The notes under the pieces: generated by a model
Database searches by the model: none
What the model was told of the DNA's origin: nothing
Seen by the model: only the letters and a program-made list of their open reading frames with translations
Shown here: piece after piece, positions 10,503 to 20,278 of the stretch
Numbering within the stretch: the first letter of the stretch is position 1
How the letters are laid out: each line of letters opens with the position of its first letter
Assembly (NCBI GenBank): GCA_937128505.1
Contig: CAKZMM010000110.1
Coordinates: 42,569 to 106,568 of the forward strand
Length of the DNA stretch: 64,000 nucleotides
DNA from: an uncultured Thermogutta sp.
GTDB lineage: Bacteria > Planctomycetota > Planctomycetia > Pirellulales > Thermoguttaceae
Reading direction: 5' to 3'
Translations under genes and position numbers: made by a program

Positions 10503-11545
10503 TGAATCGCGGCGCTAGAAGTTTGATTAGAACAGCTGGCCCAAGGCCTTAACTGCGAATCGGATTTCCGACCACCACACCAATCTTACTTTGGGATGAC
10601 CGAGAATTAAACGGATATAACGGTTCCACCCTAACCTCTGAGGATTCATTCACGAAAGATTTCTAACGGCGAAAGATTTCCAAAGGTTTTTTAAAATACC
10701 CCCGTTCGACGCCACCGCGATTGGCTCTTCCCGTATCTCTCCATGACCTACTTTGGGCATCCGGTCTCAACACTTCTTTAATTCTTTAACCCGCTTATTT
10801 TCCGACCGATAAGATTTTAATGAGCCTTTACGTGCTTGTTACATTATGAAGGTCCGGGTGACGACATTACCGGAAAAAAGCCGTTAAAAGTCGTTTATTT
10901 TCCTTAAACAAGATTTTCCTGGAACGAACGAGCCGGTTTGGTCTCGGCCGCAAAATCGAAGAATAAACTCCCGGCCCTTCGATTTGTGCGTTTGGCCTGG
11001 AGGCACGGGAGCAATCCAGCTACCCCCGAACTCCCTTGCGGCGCAAGGACGATGCAGTTCCCCCCTTCGATCACGGCCCAGGATCGTTATATTACCCCAC
11101 GGCGGAGTCCCCTGCAAGCACTTTCTCAAACAACTGGGCATTTCATTTGTTAAGGGTCCGTGCTGCCGGGACCACCGTAATAGAACTGAAAAAAGAGTAG
11201 TAGAAAAGATGTAGTATAAAAAGATCATACAAAATCGGCCTCTAAAGAAGGGGTGAATCGGACCCGAAAGCGGGGGTTTGGCCCAGCGGGACTAGGAATT
11301 AGCGGGACTAGGAATTTGACGAAATTTTTGGTGCGAGCGGGGCTATCCCTCGCATGAAACGCACTCAAAGTTTTTTCTTTGAATCGTTTCTTGGGTTCGG
11401 AATCAGGACCGAAAGATCTCCATTTCGGCAAATTTTTTCGCGACTTTACCGCCCACTAGGCCGGTTGTAATCCGCACGGCGGCGAAGCTTGGGGGGCTTT
11501 ACCTCGAAAAAACAGAAAATTTGCAAGCAAAATAAGTTTAGAGAG
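10503..11545. other. divergent gap between TPR copy 1 and the DUF1559 gene
   Basis: About 1 kb with no convincing coding frame. It separates divergently read units, so both promoters should lie in or just beside it. It is A/T-richer than its neighbours near 10650-10900 and includes an exact 16-bp tandem duplication (11285-11316). Confidence 0.5.
11285..11316. repeat. 16-bp tandem duplication
   Basis: AGCGGGACTAGGAATT occurs twice without a spacer, at 11285-11300 and 11301-11316, in non-coding sequence. Confidence 0.9.
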
Positions 11546-11574
11546 TTGACTTTGCTCAGGAAAAACGCTATAAG
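11546..11574 (+). promoter_or_regulatory. sigma70-type promoter of the DUF1559-lipoprotein unit
   Basis: TTGACT (11546-11551), a 17-base spacer, then TATAAG (11569-11574): a near-consensus pair in the right orientation. Transcription would begin near 11581, giving a leader of about 240 bases before the DUF1559 start codon. The leader contains short hairpins, for example AGGC/GCCT inside a GCCG/CGGC stem near 11657-11686. Confidence 0.65.
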
Positions 11575-11820
11575 GGCAAATGCTTGGGTGGTTATCCTGC
11601 TAGCGGTGTTTTTTCGGGGGCAATGTAAAGAGATTGCAGTTTCGAAGGGCCCCGCCGTCTAAAAGGCTGATGCCTCAATCGGCGTTCCCGGTAACTCGAT
11701 GTGCGTGTTTTCGAGTTTAGGGGGCAAGTTCGAGTCCCGTAATGGATATGTTCAGCGAAGCTGTGTGCTGGTGTATTCTGTCCTCAAAACCCTTCACTTT
11801 GTACTTTGGGGGAAGTCGCC

Positions 11821-12867
11821 ATGAAAGTTCGCTCTCGTAGACGCGTCGGGTTTACGTTGGTAGAGCTGTTGGTAGTCATCGCGATCATCGGCATTTTGAT
11901 CGCACTTTTGCTCCCTGCGGTCCAGGCTGCTCGGGAGGCCGCACGGCGGAGCCAGTGTACGAATAACTTGAAGCAGGTCGGTTTGGCCATCCACAACCAC
12001 CACGACATTCACAAGTTCTTGCCCACCGGGGGGCATGGCTGGGAGGACTTCCCGAGCTTCACGGGCGATGCCAGCAACAATTACATCGGCTCTCCAGAAG
12101 TAGCCCCACAACAGGGTGCCGGTTGGATGTACCAAATCCTCCCTTATCTCGAACAAAAGTCAGTCCACGAAGGAGCCGGCAAGACGGGTATTGCCCGGGT
12201 TTGGGAGCCGATGCAGTACGCCATTCCTGCGTATTACTGCCCAAGCCGCCGTGCAGCCAAGCCGGATTATTACAGTGGTTCACCCCCGCAGAACCGTTAC
12301 CGAATGACGACAGTTTCGCAGCCCTCCAATATTTATGTCGGCAAAAACGACTATGCAGGTTGCTGCGAAAATGAGTGGTGGAACTGGGGAGACCTTCTGG
12401 ATGCCTTCGGTGGGAATTCCTCCGCGGCAGATGCCGCGTTCCCCCAATATTCTTGGAACGGGAGTGGTGCGATTGTGCGCACCCGCTGCCCCACAGGCTA
12501 CACGGGGACCGACCGCGAGTGCCGCGTGCTAACCTTGTCGGATTTGCGAGATGGAACCTCGAATGTCGGCATGGTGGGCGAAAAGCGGCACAGCCTCCGG
12601 ACCATTCCGGGCAACCCTGGTTGGGATAATGAGGGCTATATCTGCGGTTGGGACTGGGACGTGGTCCGCCGCGGAAATTACCGGCCAATGCCGGACCGAA
12701 TCGATTCCGGCGATCCGGAGCCGCGTTTTGGCTCCTCGCATCCGGCGGGCGTGAATATCCTTTTGGGCGACGGGTCGGTGAAGTTCATCCCCTACACAAT
12801 CGATATCTTGACTTTCGCCCGAATCTTCCATCGTGCTGATGGGCAAACGGTCGAAATACCGCAGTAA
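11821..12867 (+). CDS. DUF1559 protein with prepilin-type N-terminus
   Basis: 348 aa. The N-terminus has a basic leader, then GFTLVELLVVIAIIGILIAL, the classic type IV prepilin / type II pseudopilin signal cut after Gly with a methylated Phe. The rest is the planctomycete-expanded DUF1559 domain, with the early NNLKQVGLAIHNH segment and the C-terminal H-X9-DG motif (H followed nine residues later by DG in LLGDGSVKF). Such proteins are thought to be pseudopilin-like surface or secretion components; the exact role is unknown. ATG 11821 follows GGGGGAAG at good spacing; an upstream in-frame ATG at 11806 lacks this. A strong promoter precedes it and a small lipoprotein gene follows, a pairing common in planctomycetes. 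Confidence 0.92.
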   Translation: MKVRSRRRVGFTLVELLVVIAIIGILIALLLPAVQAAREAARRSQCTNNLKQVGLAIHNHHDIHKFLPTGGHGWEDFPSFTGDASNNYIGSPEVAPQQGAGWMYQILPYLEQKSVHEGAGKTGIARVWEPMQYAIPAYYCPSRRAAKPDYYSGSPPQNRYRMTTVSQPSNIYVGKNDYAGCCENEWWNWGDLLDAFGGNSSAADAAFPQYSWNGSGAIVRTRCPTGYTGTDRECRVLTLSDLRDGTSNVGMVGEKRHSLRTIPGNPGWDNEGYICGWDWDVVRRGNYRPMPDRIDSGDPEPRFGSSHPAGVNILLGDGSVKFIPYTIDILTFARIFHRADGQTVEIPQ

Positions 12868-13018
12868 GCTTTGCAAATTTGCGGATTTGCGCGTTCCGGT
12901 GGTGCCTTTACGTGTTGTTTCTGTGCGTATAGTGTCCCTCTGAATCGCGAGTCAAAAAGAAGTTGCATTAGCCGACCCGCGAAAGATCGGTCATAGCAAC
13001 ATTGGAGGAAGGGAGATT

Positions 13019-13501
13019 ATGTCCAGGCAGTATGGGCGTTGGAGTGTGCTTTGTTTGCTCTTGGTGGGACTGGCCGGTTGTGGCGGCATGGGCGAGCGGC
13101 TGGTGACAATCAAGGGCAGGCTCGTAGAAGGCGGCCAGCCGGTCCGGTTTGAGGGTCAGGAATATCAAGTCGGAGTAGCCCGGGTTGAAGTGACCTTCTG
13201 GCCTGTCGACAGCGCCGGCAAGATGGTGGCGGGTGGCCAGTCTTGGAGTACGAGTGTTCAGCCGGACGGTACGTTCGTGATGGACGGTGCCGGCAAAGGT
13301 ATCCCGGCGGGCCGTTATAAGGTAGGTTTGCGCCATACCGGGGCCCAACAACAATATGACCCGCAGGATCCTTCGATGAAGGAGCACGGGGGCGACTTGT
13401 TCCAAGGGAGATTTACCATGGACAAAACGCCTTTCGTGTTCGACTTAAACACCAATCAAGAGGTCACCTTGGATATTGGCCAAGGAAACCCGGGTAGTTG
13501 A
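13019..13501 (+). CDS. small lipoprotein following DUF1559
   Basis: 160 aa. The signal peptide ends in a lipobox (LAGC at about residues 18-21), so the mature protein starts at Cys and is lipid-anchored. The remainder looks like a beta-sandwich of the carboxypeptidase-regulatory type: GRLVEGGQPV, VTFWPVD, PDGTFVMDG and IPAGRYKVGL are typical of this planctomycete family. A perfect GGAGGAAGGGAG ribosome site precedes ATG 13019. It lies 151 bases after the DUF1559 gene and is followed by a terminator, so the two probably form one unit. Function is unknown; a surface partner of the pseudopilin is plausible. Confidence 0.85.
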   Translation: MSRQYGRWSVLCLLLVGLAGCGGMGERLVTIKGRLVEGGQPVRFEGQEYQVGVARVEVTFWPVDSAGKMVAGGQSWSTSVQPDGTFVMDGAGKGIPAGRYKVGLRHTGAQQQYDPQDPSMKEHGGDLFQGRFTMDKTPFVFDLNTNQEVTLDIGQGNPGS

Positions 13502-13706
13502 GCATTTAGCTCAGCGAGAAAAGCTCCCCTTTGTCGAAAAGGAGGGACATTTCGCCGCTCATTGTCAGGACTAGCGTTCGTGCAAGGAAGCAGTAAAGGA
13601 AGAATTATTAGTAGAAGAGTACGAAAGAGCCATTAGATTCCGTGTGTGACCTCGAAGGGGCGAGGAATTTTCGGGGTTAGTTTGCTCCTGATTTTGGCAA
13701 GTCAAT

Positions 13707-13743
13707 GCACCGCCGGAGGGGTACTTCGGCGGTGCTTTTTTTA
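13707..13743 (+). terminator. rho-independent terminator
   Basis: A perfect 9-bp stem GCACCGCCG (13707-13715) / CGGCGGTGC (13727-13735), an 11-base loop and a run of eight T (13736-13743). It lies about 205 bases after the lipoprotein stop and would end the DUF1559-lipoprotein transcript. Confidence 0.9.
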
Positions 13744-14410
13744 TCGGCGTGTCGTCCAATGGTGATGCATTTGCCATCTTTATAAGGGGGTATCGGGGCG
13801 TAAATTGCTGTCTGTACTTTGTGGTGTCTCTCATGCACGCCAGTGGAAGGCGACCATTGGAGGTTCTCGCTTGGAAGTACTGGCTTCCAGAGAGGTTTTA
13901 GCGGTTTTATGTCGGGCGATTTGGCGGTTTATAATAGATTCGAGCGGGGTAGGCAAGTGCGCTTGAGCCGATGTCCGCGCAAGCCGTTTGCTAGGACATT
14001 TCCAAGTATTTCGAAAATCGGAAGGCCCTAAAGCGCTCGCCGGAAGATTGGGAGGATCATTCCCGATGATTGGTCAGCTTTGCATCTTTTGCCTGTGGCG
14101 GAGTCAAGCGGTGGTAATGGCAGCGTCACACGGCCTTGAAATAGCACCTGCTTATGCCCCAGTGTAGCTCGGCTTGTTTACCCTTAGGGAGTTGTTCCGG
14201 ATGTATCGCACGTGATTTTGATCCACAAGGATTCTCCGCGAGTTTTTCGCGGCGAACATCCCGATGAAAAATGAGGAAACGCGTGGGCGGTACTTGCATG
14301 TTATCTAGAGGGAGTTCGTTTTCAGGCAACCTTTCGCGCGAGATTCCACGAAACTAGAGGGTTTTTGCCCGGTACAATCATGTAAATGATCGCTTATGTT
14401 GGACGGGGTC
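13744..14410. other. gap upstream of TPR copy 2
   Basis: No supported gene. A TACAAT hexamer (about 14372-14377) is a possible -10 for TPR copy 2, without a recognisable -35. Confidence 0.4.
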
Positions 14411-15895
14411 ATGAACCAGCAGGTCAATTCCGCCGATCCCGAAAAGCCCTCGCAGGTCGAAAAAACCGCCGCAGATAGTGGGGCTCGGCGGCGAGTTTCG
14501 CGGCAATTTTTTTGGGGTTTAGGGTTCGCTTTTTGCTTGGTTCTACTTGGCGGTGTTGGTGTAGGGGTTTATCTGCGGGGGGAAGGCTTGCCAGGAATTT
14601 GGGGGTGGCTAGAGCAAAGCCCGGCGATAAGTTGGCTCGTCGGTTCTCGGGACGAGTGGCAGGCGGTATCTCCGGAGATTCAGGTGATCCGATCGGAGGC
14701 CTTGGCCGTTGCGGAGCGTTTGCGAAGGCGATTCCCCGGCAGTGCCGAGGCGATGTGTGTGTATGGACTGGTTTTGAGCCACTTCGGAAAGCTTACTTCG
14801 GCTGTACGAGCCTGGAAGCGATCGTTGGCTTTGTTCCCGGGTTACCCGGATGCTTGCTACAGTTTGGGGGAGGAAGCACGCTTGCGGGGCCAATTGGAGG
14901 AAGCTTCGTCGTGGTTCCGGCGTGCTTTGGAGACGGATCCCAACCGGGCAGACATCCGGCTCTCCTACGCCAAAGTCCTCAGCCAGTTGAGCAAAACGGA
15001 GGAGGCCGTCACGCAATTTGCGGCACACTTGGAGCTTTCCCCGGAATCCGTGGAAGGATGGTTCGGACTAGGGCAAGTGTACGCTCAGCAGGGCCGGCTT
15101 CATGAGGCGAAGCAGTGTCACTTGCGTGCGTTGGCCATCGATCCGAAGGCTAAGCCCGTGTATTATGCCTTGGCCACCGTGTGCGATCGCTTGGGGCACA
15201 AAGGAGAAGCGGCGCGTTATCGTCGCGAATTCGCAGCCTTAGAAACCGCAGATCGGATGCCCGCCGAGGGACGCCGGCATCCGTACGACGATTTGAAGGC
15301 TGCCCGGGAAGCACTGGTGGCAACCTACGTTGAAGCGGGAAAAGTCTACGCGGCTTACGAGGATCCATCAAGTGCCGAGGAGCATTGGAAGCGGGCAGCG
15401 GCCCTTAATCCGCAGGAAATCCAGGCGCGCTTGGCACTGGTTTCCTTGTACGAACGACAGGGCCAATGGGGAGAAGCCTTGTTGCGGCTCGAGGAGCTGA
15501 GTCAAGCTCATCCGGAGCAAGCCAATTTCCACCTTGCTTTAGGAATGAAGTATGTCCAATTGCGGCGGTTGGAGGATGCCGAGCGGAGTTTCCGCCGCTT
15601 TGTGGAGCTACGTCCTGAACGGTTCGAAGGATGGATCGCATTGGCTCAGGTTTATGCTTATGAGAATCGGAACTTAGAGCAAGCATACGAGGCGGCCCGA
15701 AAAGCGGTGCAACTCCAGCCTACGGCTGCCAACTATCAAATGCTGGCTCAAATTTGCGAGCGGCGTGGGGATTTGCAGGCAGCCATCGCCGCGGCCAAAC
15801 GGGCAATGGAGCTGGAGCCACGACAACAGGAAATTCGGCAACTGTTTGCGCGACTTCAAAGCAAATGGCGCCAGTCCATCCCGAATGAAAATTAA
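14411..15895 (+). CDS. membrane-anchored TPR protein, cassette copy 2
   Basis: 494 aa from ATG 14411 (GGACGGGGTC upstream; an in-frame ATG lies at 14396). One membrane segment at about residues 33-55 is followed by tetratricopeptide repeats to the C-terminus (DACYSLGEEARLRGQLEEAS, VYYALATVCDRLGHKGEA, NYQMLAQICERRGDLQAA). A block beginning HPYDDLK matches the corresponding region of copies 1 and 3. Its FG-GAP partner starts about 470 bases downstream on the same strand. The size and layout match copy 1, with the same N-terminal cytoplasmic stub, so it is read as a duplicated periplasmic scaffold. Confidence 0.86.
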   Translation: MNQQVNSADPEKPSQVEKTAADSGARRRVSRQFFWGLGFAFCLVLLGGVGVGVYLRGEGLPGIWGWLEQSPAISWLVGSRDEWQAVSPEIQVIRSEALAVAERLRRRFPGSAEAMCVYGLVLSHFGKLTSAVRAWKRSLALFPGYPDACYSLGEEARLRGQLEEASSWFRRALETDPNRADIRLSYAKVLSQLSKTEEAVTQFAAHLELSPESVEGWFGLGQVYAQQGRLHEAKQCHLRALAIDPKAKPVYYALATVCDRLGHKGEAARYRREFAALETADRMPAEGRRHPYDDLKAAREALVATYVEAGKVYAAYEDPSSAEEHWKRAAALNPQEIQARLALVSLYERQGQWGEALLRLEELSQAHPEQANFHLALGMKYVQLRRLEDAERSFRRFVELRPERFEGWIALAQVYAYENRNLEQAYEAARKAVQLQPTAANYQMLAQICERRGDLQAAIAAAKRAMELEPRQQEIRQLFARLQSKWRQSIPNEN

Positions 15896-16364
15896 TGCAA
15901 CGGTCAACGGGGGGAACCACCTTTGAACTTGGATGCGGGGGCGTATCCGCCGGGCGGATCTTACTGAGTTCCCACGCCCCATGATAGCAGGCCTTACCGC
16001 GTTGCACCGACCTGCGTGCCTTTCGTTATTACCAGAGGTAAGTCTTGCTGTGTGATATGAACCAATGAGTGCTGCGAGCTACGGGGGAATGTCGGTAGGG
16101 CAACTCGAATAATGATCTGTTCCGGCTGACCTGGTGTACTCACCAGGATGAATGTGTCGCCCCAGGATGAGTGTGTCCTCATGATTCGGGGTGGGTGATT
16201 GGCCGCGATGTGATCTTCTTTCGGGGCTTTTGGGGAACCGCAAAGCTCCGGAATTCGGGAACACATCACTCGTGCCCCCAGAAGAGTCCGAAAGCAGGGG
16301 ACAAGCGGCGAATTCGATCGCCAAGCATCCTCAACCATCTGGCATGGATTGGGCGGGCAAGATT
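15896..16364. other. gap inside cassette copy 2
   Basis: 469 bases without a supported gene. It holds a near-duplicate pair CCAGGATGARTGTGTC around 16143-16174. The reading frame of the following FG-GAP gene is open back to 16191, but that part has no family likeness. Confidence 0.5.
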
Positions 16365-18155
16365 ATGAATTTCCGAGCTCTTTGGATGGGTGCAGGACTG
16401 GGGCTATGCGGCATGATCGCTGCGGTTTTCGGGGTATCGTGGATGATTTGGCGGCCCCTCAGCAATACCCGGGAGTTTCCGGGAGCAATTCTACTGGAAG
16501 ACATCACAGAAAAAACCGGGATAACCTGGCGACACACCGACGGTAGCAGCGGACGGCGATACATCGTTGAAACCGTCACCGCAGGCTTAGCTAGCTTCGA
16601 CTACGATGGTGATGGGTTGATCGACATTTACTTCCTCAATGGAGCCCTTTTGCCGGGTTGTGAGCCGCTGGGGGAGTTGCCGCGGAATGCCCTTTACCGC
16701 AATGGCGGAAATTGGCAATTCGTCGATGTGACCGAGGCGGCAGGTGTTGGCGATACAGGATTTGGATTAGGTGTGGCAGTCGGCGATTACAACAACGACG
16801 GTTTTGGCGATATATATGTCAACAATTTCGGCCCCAATGTTTTCTACCGCAACAACGGAGATGGTACCTTCAGCGAGTTGACTGCTGAGGCAGGGGTGGG
16901 CGCCGGAGATTTAGTCGGTGCGGGAGCTGCCTTCCTCGATATCGAAGCCGACGGCAATTTGGATCTGTATGTGGCCAATTATGTGAACTTTTCTTTTGAA
17001 ACGTATAAACCCCACATCGTGGAGGGGCGGCACATCTATCCGGGCCCGATGATTTATGACGGCGTAAACGACATCTTGTACCGCAATAATGGCGATGGAA
17101 GTTTCAGCGATATTACGCAGGAGGCGGGAATTATCGAGGACGGCGCCGGTACGGGCATGGGAATGATTTGTGCTGACGCGGATCGGGACGGCGATACCGA
17201 TATTTTTGTCCTCAACGATGTGGCCCATAACTATTACTTCGAAAACGACGGTTCCGGCAAATTCTCCGAGGTGGGGATGGTGCGGGGGCTGGCCTTCGAC
17301 TCGCAGGGCCGCTATTTGGCCAGCATGGGCGTGGATTGTGCCGATTACGATAATGACGGGTGGCTGGACTTTTTCCACACGGCTTATTCCGAGCAGCAGC
17401 CGGCCCTTTACCACAATAGTGGTCAGGGGTATTTCGAGGATCGCACCACCCTGGCTATGCCCGGTACTTCCGCTTATCCGTACATCAATTGGGGGACAAA
17501 CTTTGCGGATCTCGACCTCGACGGCGACCAAGATCTATTTCTTGCCAACGGCAACACTCAGGATAATTTGGAAACGCTTGCCGAGCACATCACTTATCAT
17601 GCTCCCAACTGCGTGCTCATGAATTTGGGGAATGGAATCTTTCGCGAGATCACGGCCGAGTGCGGCAGCGGTCTTCTACCCGAATATAGTAGCCGAGGAT
17701 CGGCCGCCGACGATTTGAACGAAGATGGGCTGGTAGATTTAGTGGTGCTTAATGCCCGGGAACGTCCCACGGTAATCCGGAATATTTCGCCGGCGAGGGG
17801 GCAGCACTGGATCCATGTGAGCTTGCTTGGCACCCGCGCATCGCGAGATGCCGTGGGTTCCCAAGTGACCGTGTGGATAGGGGACCGGCAACAAGTCAAA
17901 GAGGTTCATAGCGGGCGGAGTTATCAAGGGCATTGCGGATTGCGCTTGCATTTCGGCTTGGGCCCGGCCGCGGAGGTGGACCGAATCGAAGTTCGCTGGC
18001 TCGGCGGCCCGACTCAGCAGTGGGAAAGAATCCCGGCAAATCGTTGGGTCATTCTCATTGAGGGTCAAAAGGAACCGATTTTCGTGCCGCCATACTCGGG
18101 GTCGAAGCCGGGAATCACGGATCGAATATGGCAGGTCCTTTTTGGATCAAGGTGA
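16365..18155 (+). CDS. FG-GAP/ASPIC-UnbV (CRTAC1-type) protein, copy 2
   Basis: 596 aa from ATG 16365 (GGGCGGGC upstream; alternatives 16344 and 16191). A hydrophobic anchor (about residues 5-28) is followed by the family opening TWRHTDGSSGRRYIVETVTAG, shortened here to its key residues HTDGSSG and VETVTAG, then FG-GAP repeats with D-x-D-G calcium loops (NNDGFGDIYVNNFG, NDGWLDFFHT, DLDGDQDLFLANG) and an ASPIC/UnbV domain at the end (SRDAVGSQVTVW, HSGRSYQGHCG, LHFGLG). It is partnered with TPR copy 2. Its last 41 bases overlap the 3' end of copy 3, which is read from the opposite strand. Confidence 0.86.
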   Translation: MNFRALWMGAGLGLCGMIAAVFGVSWMIWRPLSNTREFPGAILLEDITEKTGITWRHTDGSSGRRYIVETVTAGLASFDYDGDGLIDIYFLNGALLPGCEPLGELPRNALYRNGGNWQFVDVTEAAGVGDTGFGLGVAVGDYNNDGFGDIYVNNFGPNVFYRNNGDGTFSELTAEAGVGAGDLVGAGAAFLDIEADGNLDLYVANYVNFSFETYKPHIVEGRHIYPGPMIYDGVNDILYRNNGDGSFSDITQEAGIIEDGAGTGMGMICADADRDGDTDIFVLNDVAHNYYFENDGSGKFSEVGMVRGLAFDSQGRYLASMGVDCADYDNDGWLDFFHTAYSEQQPALYHNSGQGYFEDRTTLAMPGTSAYPYINWGTNFADLDLDGDQDLFLANGNTQDNLETLAEHITYHAPNCVLMNLGNGIFREITAECGSGLLPEYSSRGSAADDLNEDGLVDLVVLNARERPTVIRNISPARGQHWIHVSLLGTRASRDAVGSQVTVWIGDRQQVKEVHSGRSYQGHCGLRLHFGLGPAAEVDRIEVRWLGGPTQQWERIPANRWVILIEGQKEPIFVPPYSGSKPGITDRIWQVLFGSR

Positions 18156-19947
18156 TTCGCTGATCTACGGGCAAATCGCTCCAGGATTCGGGGGGACTCC
18201 CCAACCAATAAACCTCGACCTTTTCGATCCTTTCGGCTCGTCCCAATCCGAAGTGGAGCCGGCTGCCGAAGTGGCTCTGATAGCCGCGACCGCTGTGGAC
18301 CTCGGCGGTGTAGCGGCGGCCGCCGGCGACAACCTCGACCCGGGTACCTACGGCTTCTCGATTCTTTTCTCGCCCGATGAGTCGAATTTGCACCCAGTGG
18401 TTTCCCAAGCAAGGAGAAGTGTTGCGGATGATCGTCGGATGATCGCGAGAATTGAGCACGGCGACATCGAGCCGGCCGTCATTATCCAAATCATCTATAG
18501 CAATGCCGCGGCTGCTGAATTCTGGGCGTAATCCGTCGCCACATGCTTCCGAAAGATTGACGAATTTGCCGCGTCCGATATTCCGCATCACCACATTCCG
18601 CACGCGGTAACTGGTGGTATCATCGTACAATTCGACATTATCCTGCAAGTGACCACAGGCAATAAAAAGATCGAGGTGTCCATCGTGGTCGAAATCACCA
18701 AAGCCTGTGCCCCAGGTAACATGCTGGTAGGTACCGAGCCCCACCCCGGTGGCGCGCGTGACGTCCTCGAAGAATTTCGTGCCGGTATTGCGATAAAGGG
18801 CGGGTAATTCGCTGGAATAAGAGGTTTGGAATAGATCGAGCCAGCCATCGCCGTCGAAATCACCCGCATCGACCCCCATGCTGGCCAGCTCCATTCCGTC
18901 GATGTTATAGGCGACCCCGAGGTCGAGGGCCACCTCCTCAAATCGACCATTTCCGTGGTTTTCAAAAAGGAAATTCCCGCGGACATCGTTCATCACGGCG
19001 ACGTCGCTGTCGCCGTCGCGGTCGTAGTCCAAAGCGACAATCCCCATGCCCGTGCCTTTATGTTTGCCGATGCCGGAGCTGAGGCTTTCGTCGCTGAAAC
19101 TGCCCTCGCCGTTATTACGAAAGAGGATATCCGCCTCCGGGTCGAAGTCCTTGGGGCCCGCATATCGCGGAATACCGTCCACGACGGGCACCTTGTTGTC
19201 GGTGAAACGAAACCGCATGTAATTGGCGCAGTAAATGTCTAGGTTGCCATCGACGTCATAATCTAGAAAGCAGACCCCGGCCCCCACCTTGGTTTCCGCG
19301 GGGATTCCGTTGCCGGTGGCGACCTGGGCCAGTTCGGTCACATTGCTGAAGGTGCCATCCCCGTTATTGCGGTAAAGAACATTTGCCCCGAAATTGCTGA
19401 TGTAAACATCGCTGAAGCCGTCGTTATTATAATCGCCGACAGCAACCCCAAGACCGTACTCTTGATCACCGACGGCTGCCTCCAAAGTGACCTCGGCGAA
19501 CTGCCAATTGCCCAAATTGCGGTACAAAGCGTTGCGGGGCGGCTCCGCGGTGGGGGGATAGCCCGGCAGGGGGGCACCGTTGAGAAAGTAGATGTCGATC
19601 CAACCATCGCCGTCATAGTCGAACGTGGCTAAGCCAGCGGTCATCGGCTCGATGACCCAGCGTTGCCCGCTGCTACCATCGGTGTGGCGAAAATGAATTC
19701 CGACTTGCCCTGAGAGATCCTGAAATTGGATGGGTGCCGGCTCTGCCGCTTTTGCACTCCCAGGGCCGGCCGCCACCAACCACGCAATCAGCAGGCTGGC
19801 CAGCAAGCTGCAAACCAATCGGCTGCCGACAGGTGGATTACATATTCGAGTTTTGCCGATAGAAAATCCACCCAGTAGAACTTTGTCGGCAAATGGTGCA
19901 GCTTTGCCCACAAGAGGACTAGCACGTCGGCAATTAATTCGTATCAT
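18115..19947 (-). CDS. FG-GAP/ASPIC-UnbV (CRTAC1-type) protein, copy 3
   Basis: 610 aa from ATG 19947. A signal peptide (hydrophobic core SLLASLLIAWLVAAG, then AKAAEP) is followed by HTDGSSGQRW, the FG-GAP repeat run (FDYDGDGWIDIYFLNGAPLPG, NNDGFSDVYISNFG, DFDGDGWLDLFQT, DFDHDGHLDLFIACGHLQDN) and the ASPIC/UnbV domain (NREAVGTRVEVV, HSGRGYQSHFG, LHFGLG). The frame is open to an ATG at 20289 that overlaps the end of TPR copy 3, but those 114 extra residues have no family likeness. Unlike copies 1 and 2, the N-terminus looks cleavable, so this one may be released. It converges on copy 2 with a 41-base overlap of coding ends. Confidence 0.84.
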   Translation of the reverse strand: MIRINCRRASPLVGKAAPFADKVLLGGFSIGKTRICNPPVGSRLVCSLLASLLIAWLVAAGPGSAKAAEPAPIQFQDLSGQVGIHFRHTDGSSGQRWVIEPMTAGLATFDYDGDGWIDIYFLNGAPLPGYPPTAEPPRNALYRNLGNWQFAEVTLEAAVGDQEYGLGVAVGDYNNDGFSDVYISNFGANVLYRNNGDGTFSNVTELAQVATGNGIPAETKVGAGVCFLDYDVDGNLDIYCANYMRFRFTDNKVPVVDGIPRYAGPKDFDPEADILFRNNGEGSFSDESLSSGIGKHKGTGMGIVALDYDRDGDSDVAVMNDVRGNFLFENHGNGRFEEVALDLGVAYNIDGMELASMGVDAGDFDGDGWLDLFQTSYSSELPALYRNTGTKFFEDVTRATGVGLGTYQHVTWGTGFGDFDHDGHLDLFIACGHLQDNVELYDDTTSYRVRNVVMRNIGRGKFVNLSEACGDGLRPEFSSRGIAIDDLDNDGRLDVAVLNSRDHPTIIRNTSPCLGNHWVQIRLIGREKNREAVGTRVEVVAGGRRYTAEVHSGRGYQSHFGSRLHFGLGRAERIEKVEVYWLGSPPESWSDLPVDQRITLIQKGPAIFDP

Positions 19948-20278
19948 CCCTTGCGAACCAGAACCGATCGCGGATTTTCGATATTCGATTTTTGGCTTGG
20001 AAAAGTTTTCGCCGGGTAATGCGGCCCGAGGTACTTGTTGGCAAGTTGCACCGAGCCGCTGGAGCAAAGAAAGATGATTCTGCACCTGGGGGCGGACCGA
20101 TGTTTCGCTACCCACCGCGCCTTTGTTACCGGCTCCTGGAACCGGCGCTGCCGCAGGGGTTTCCTCCCAGGGAAAAGCGGTTTGAGCAGCGGAACGGATC
20201 ACCATTTCTTCCTCTTGCCCAAACTTTAGGCTTTTGCAAAAGCTTTTTCCGTGGACAAACCCGGTTCGTATTCGCCCA

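Noticed and set aside
11690..11750. tRNA-like stretch with GTTCGAGTCCC
   Set aside because: The T-arm-like motif is not accompanied by a matching acceptor stem, D-arm and anticodon arm.
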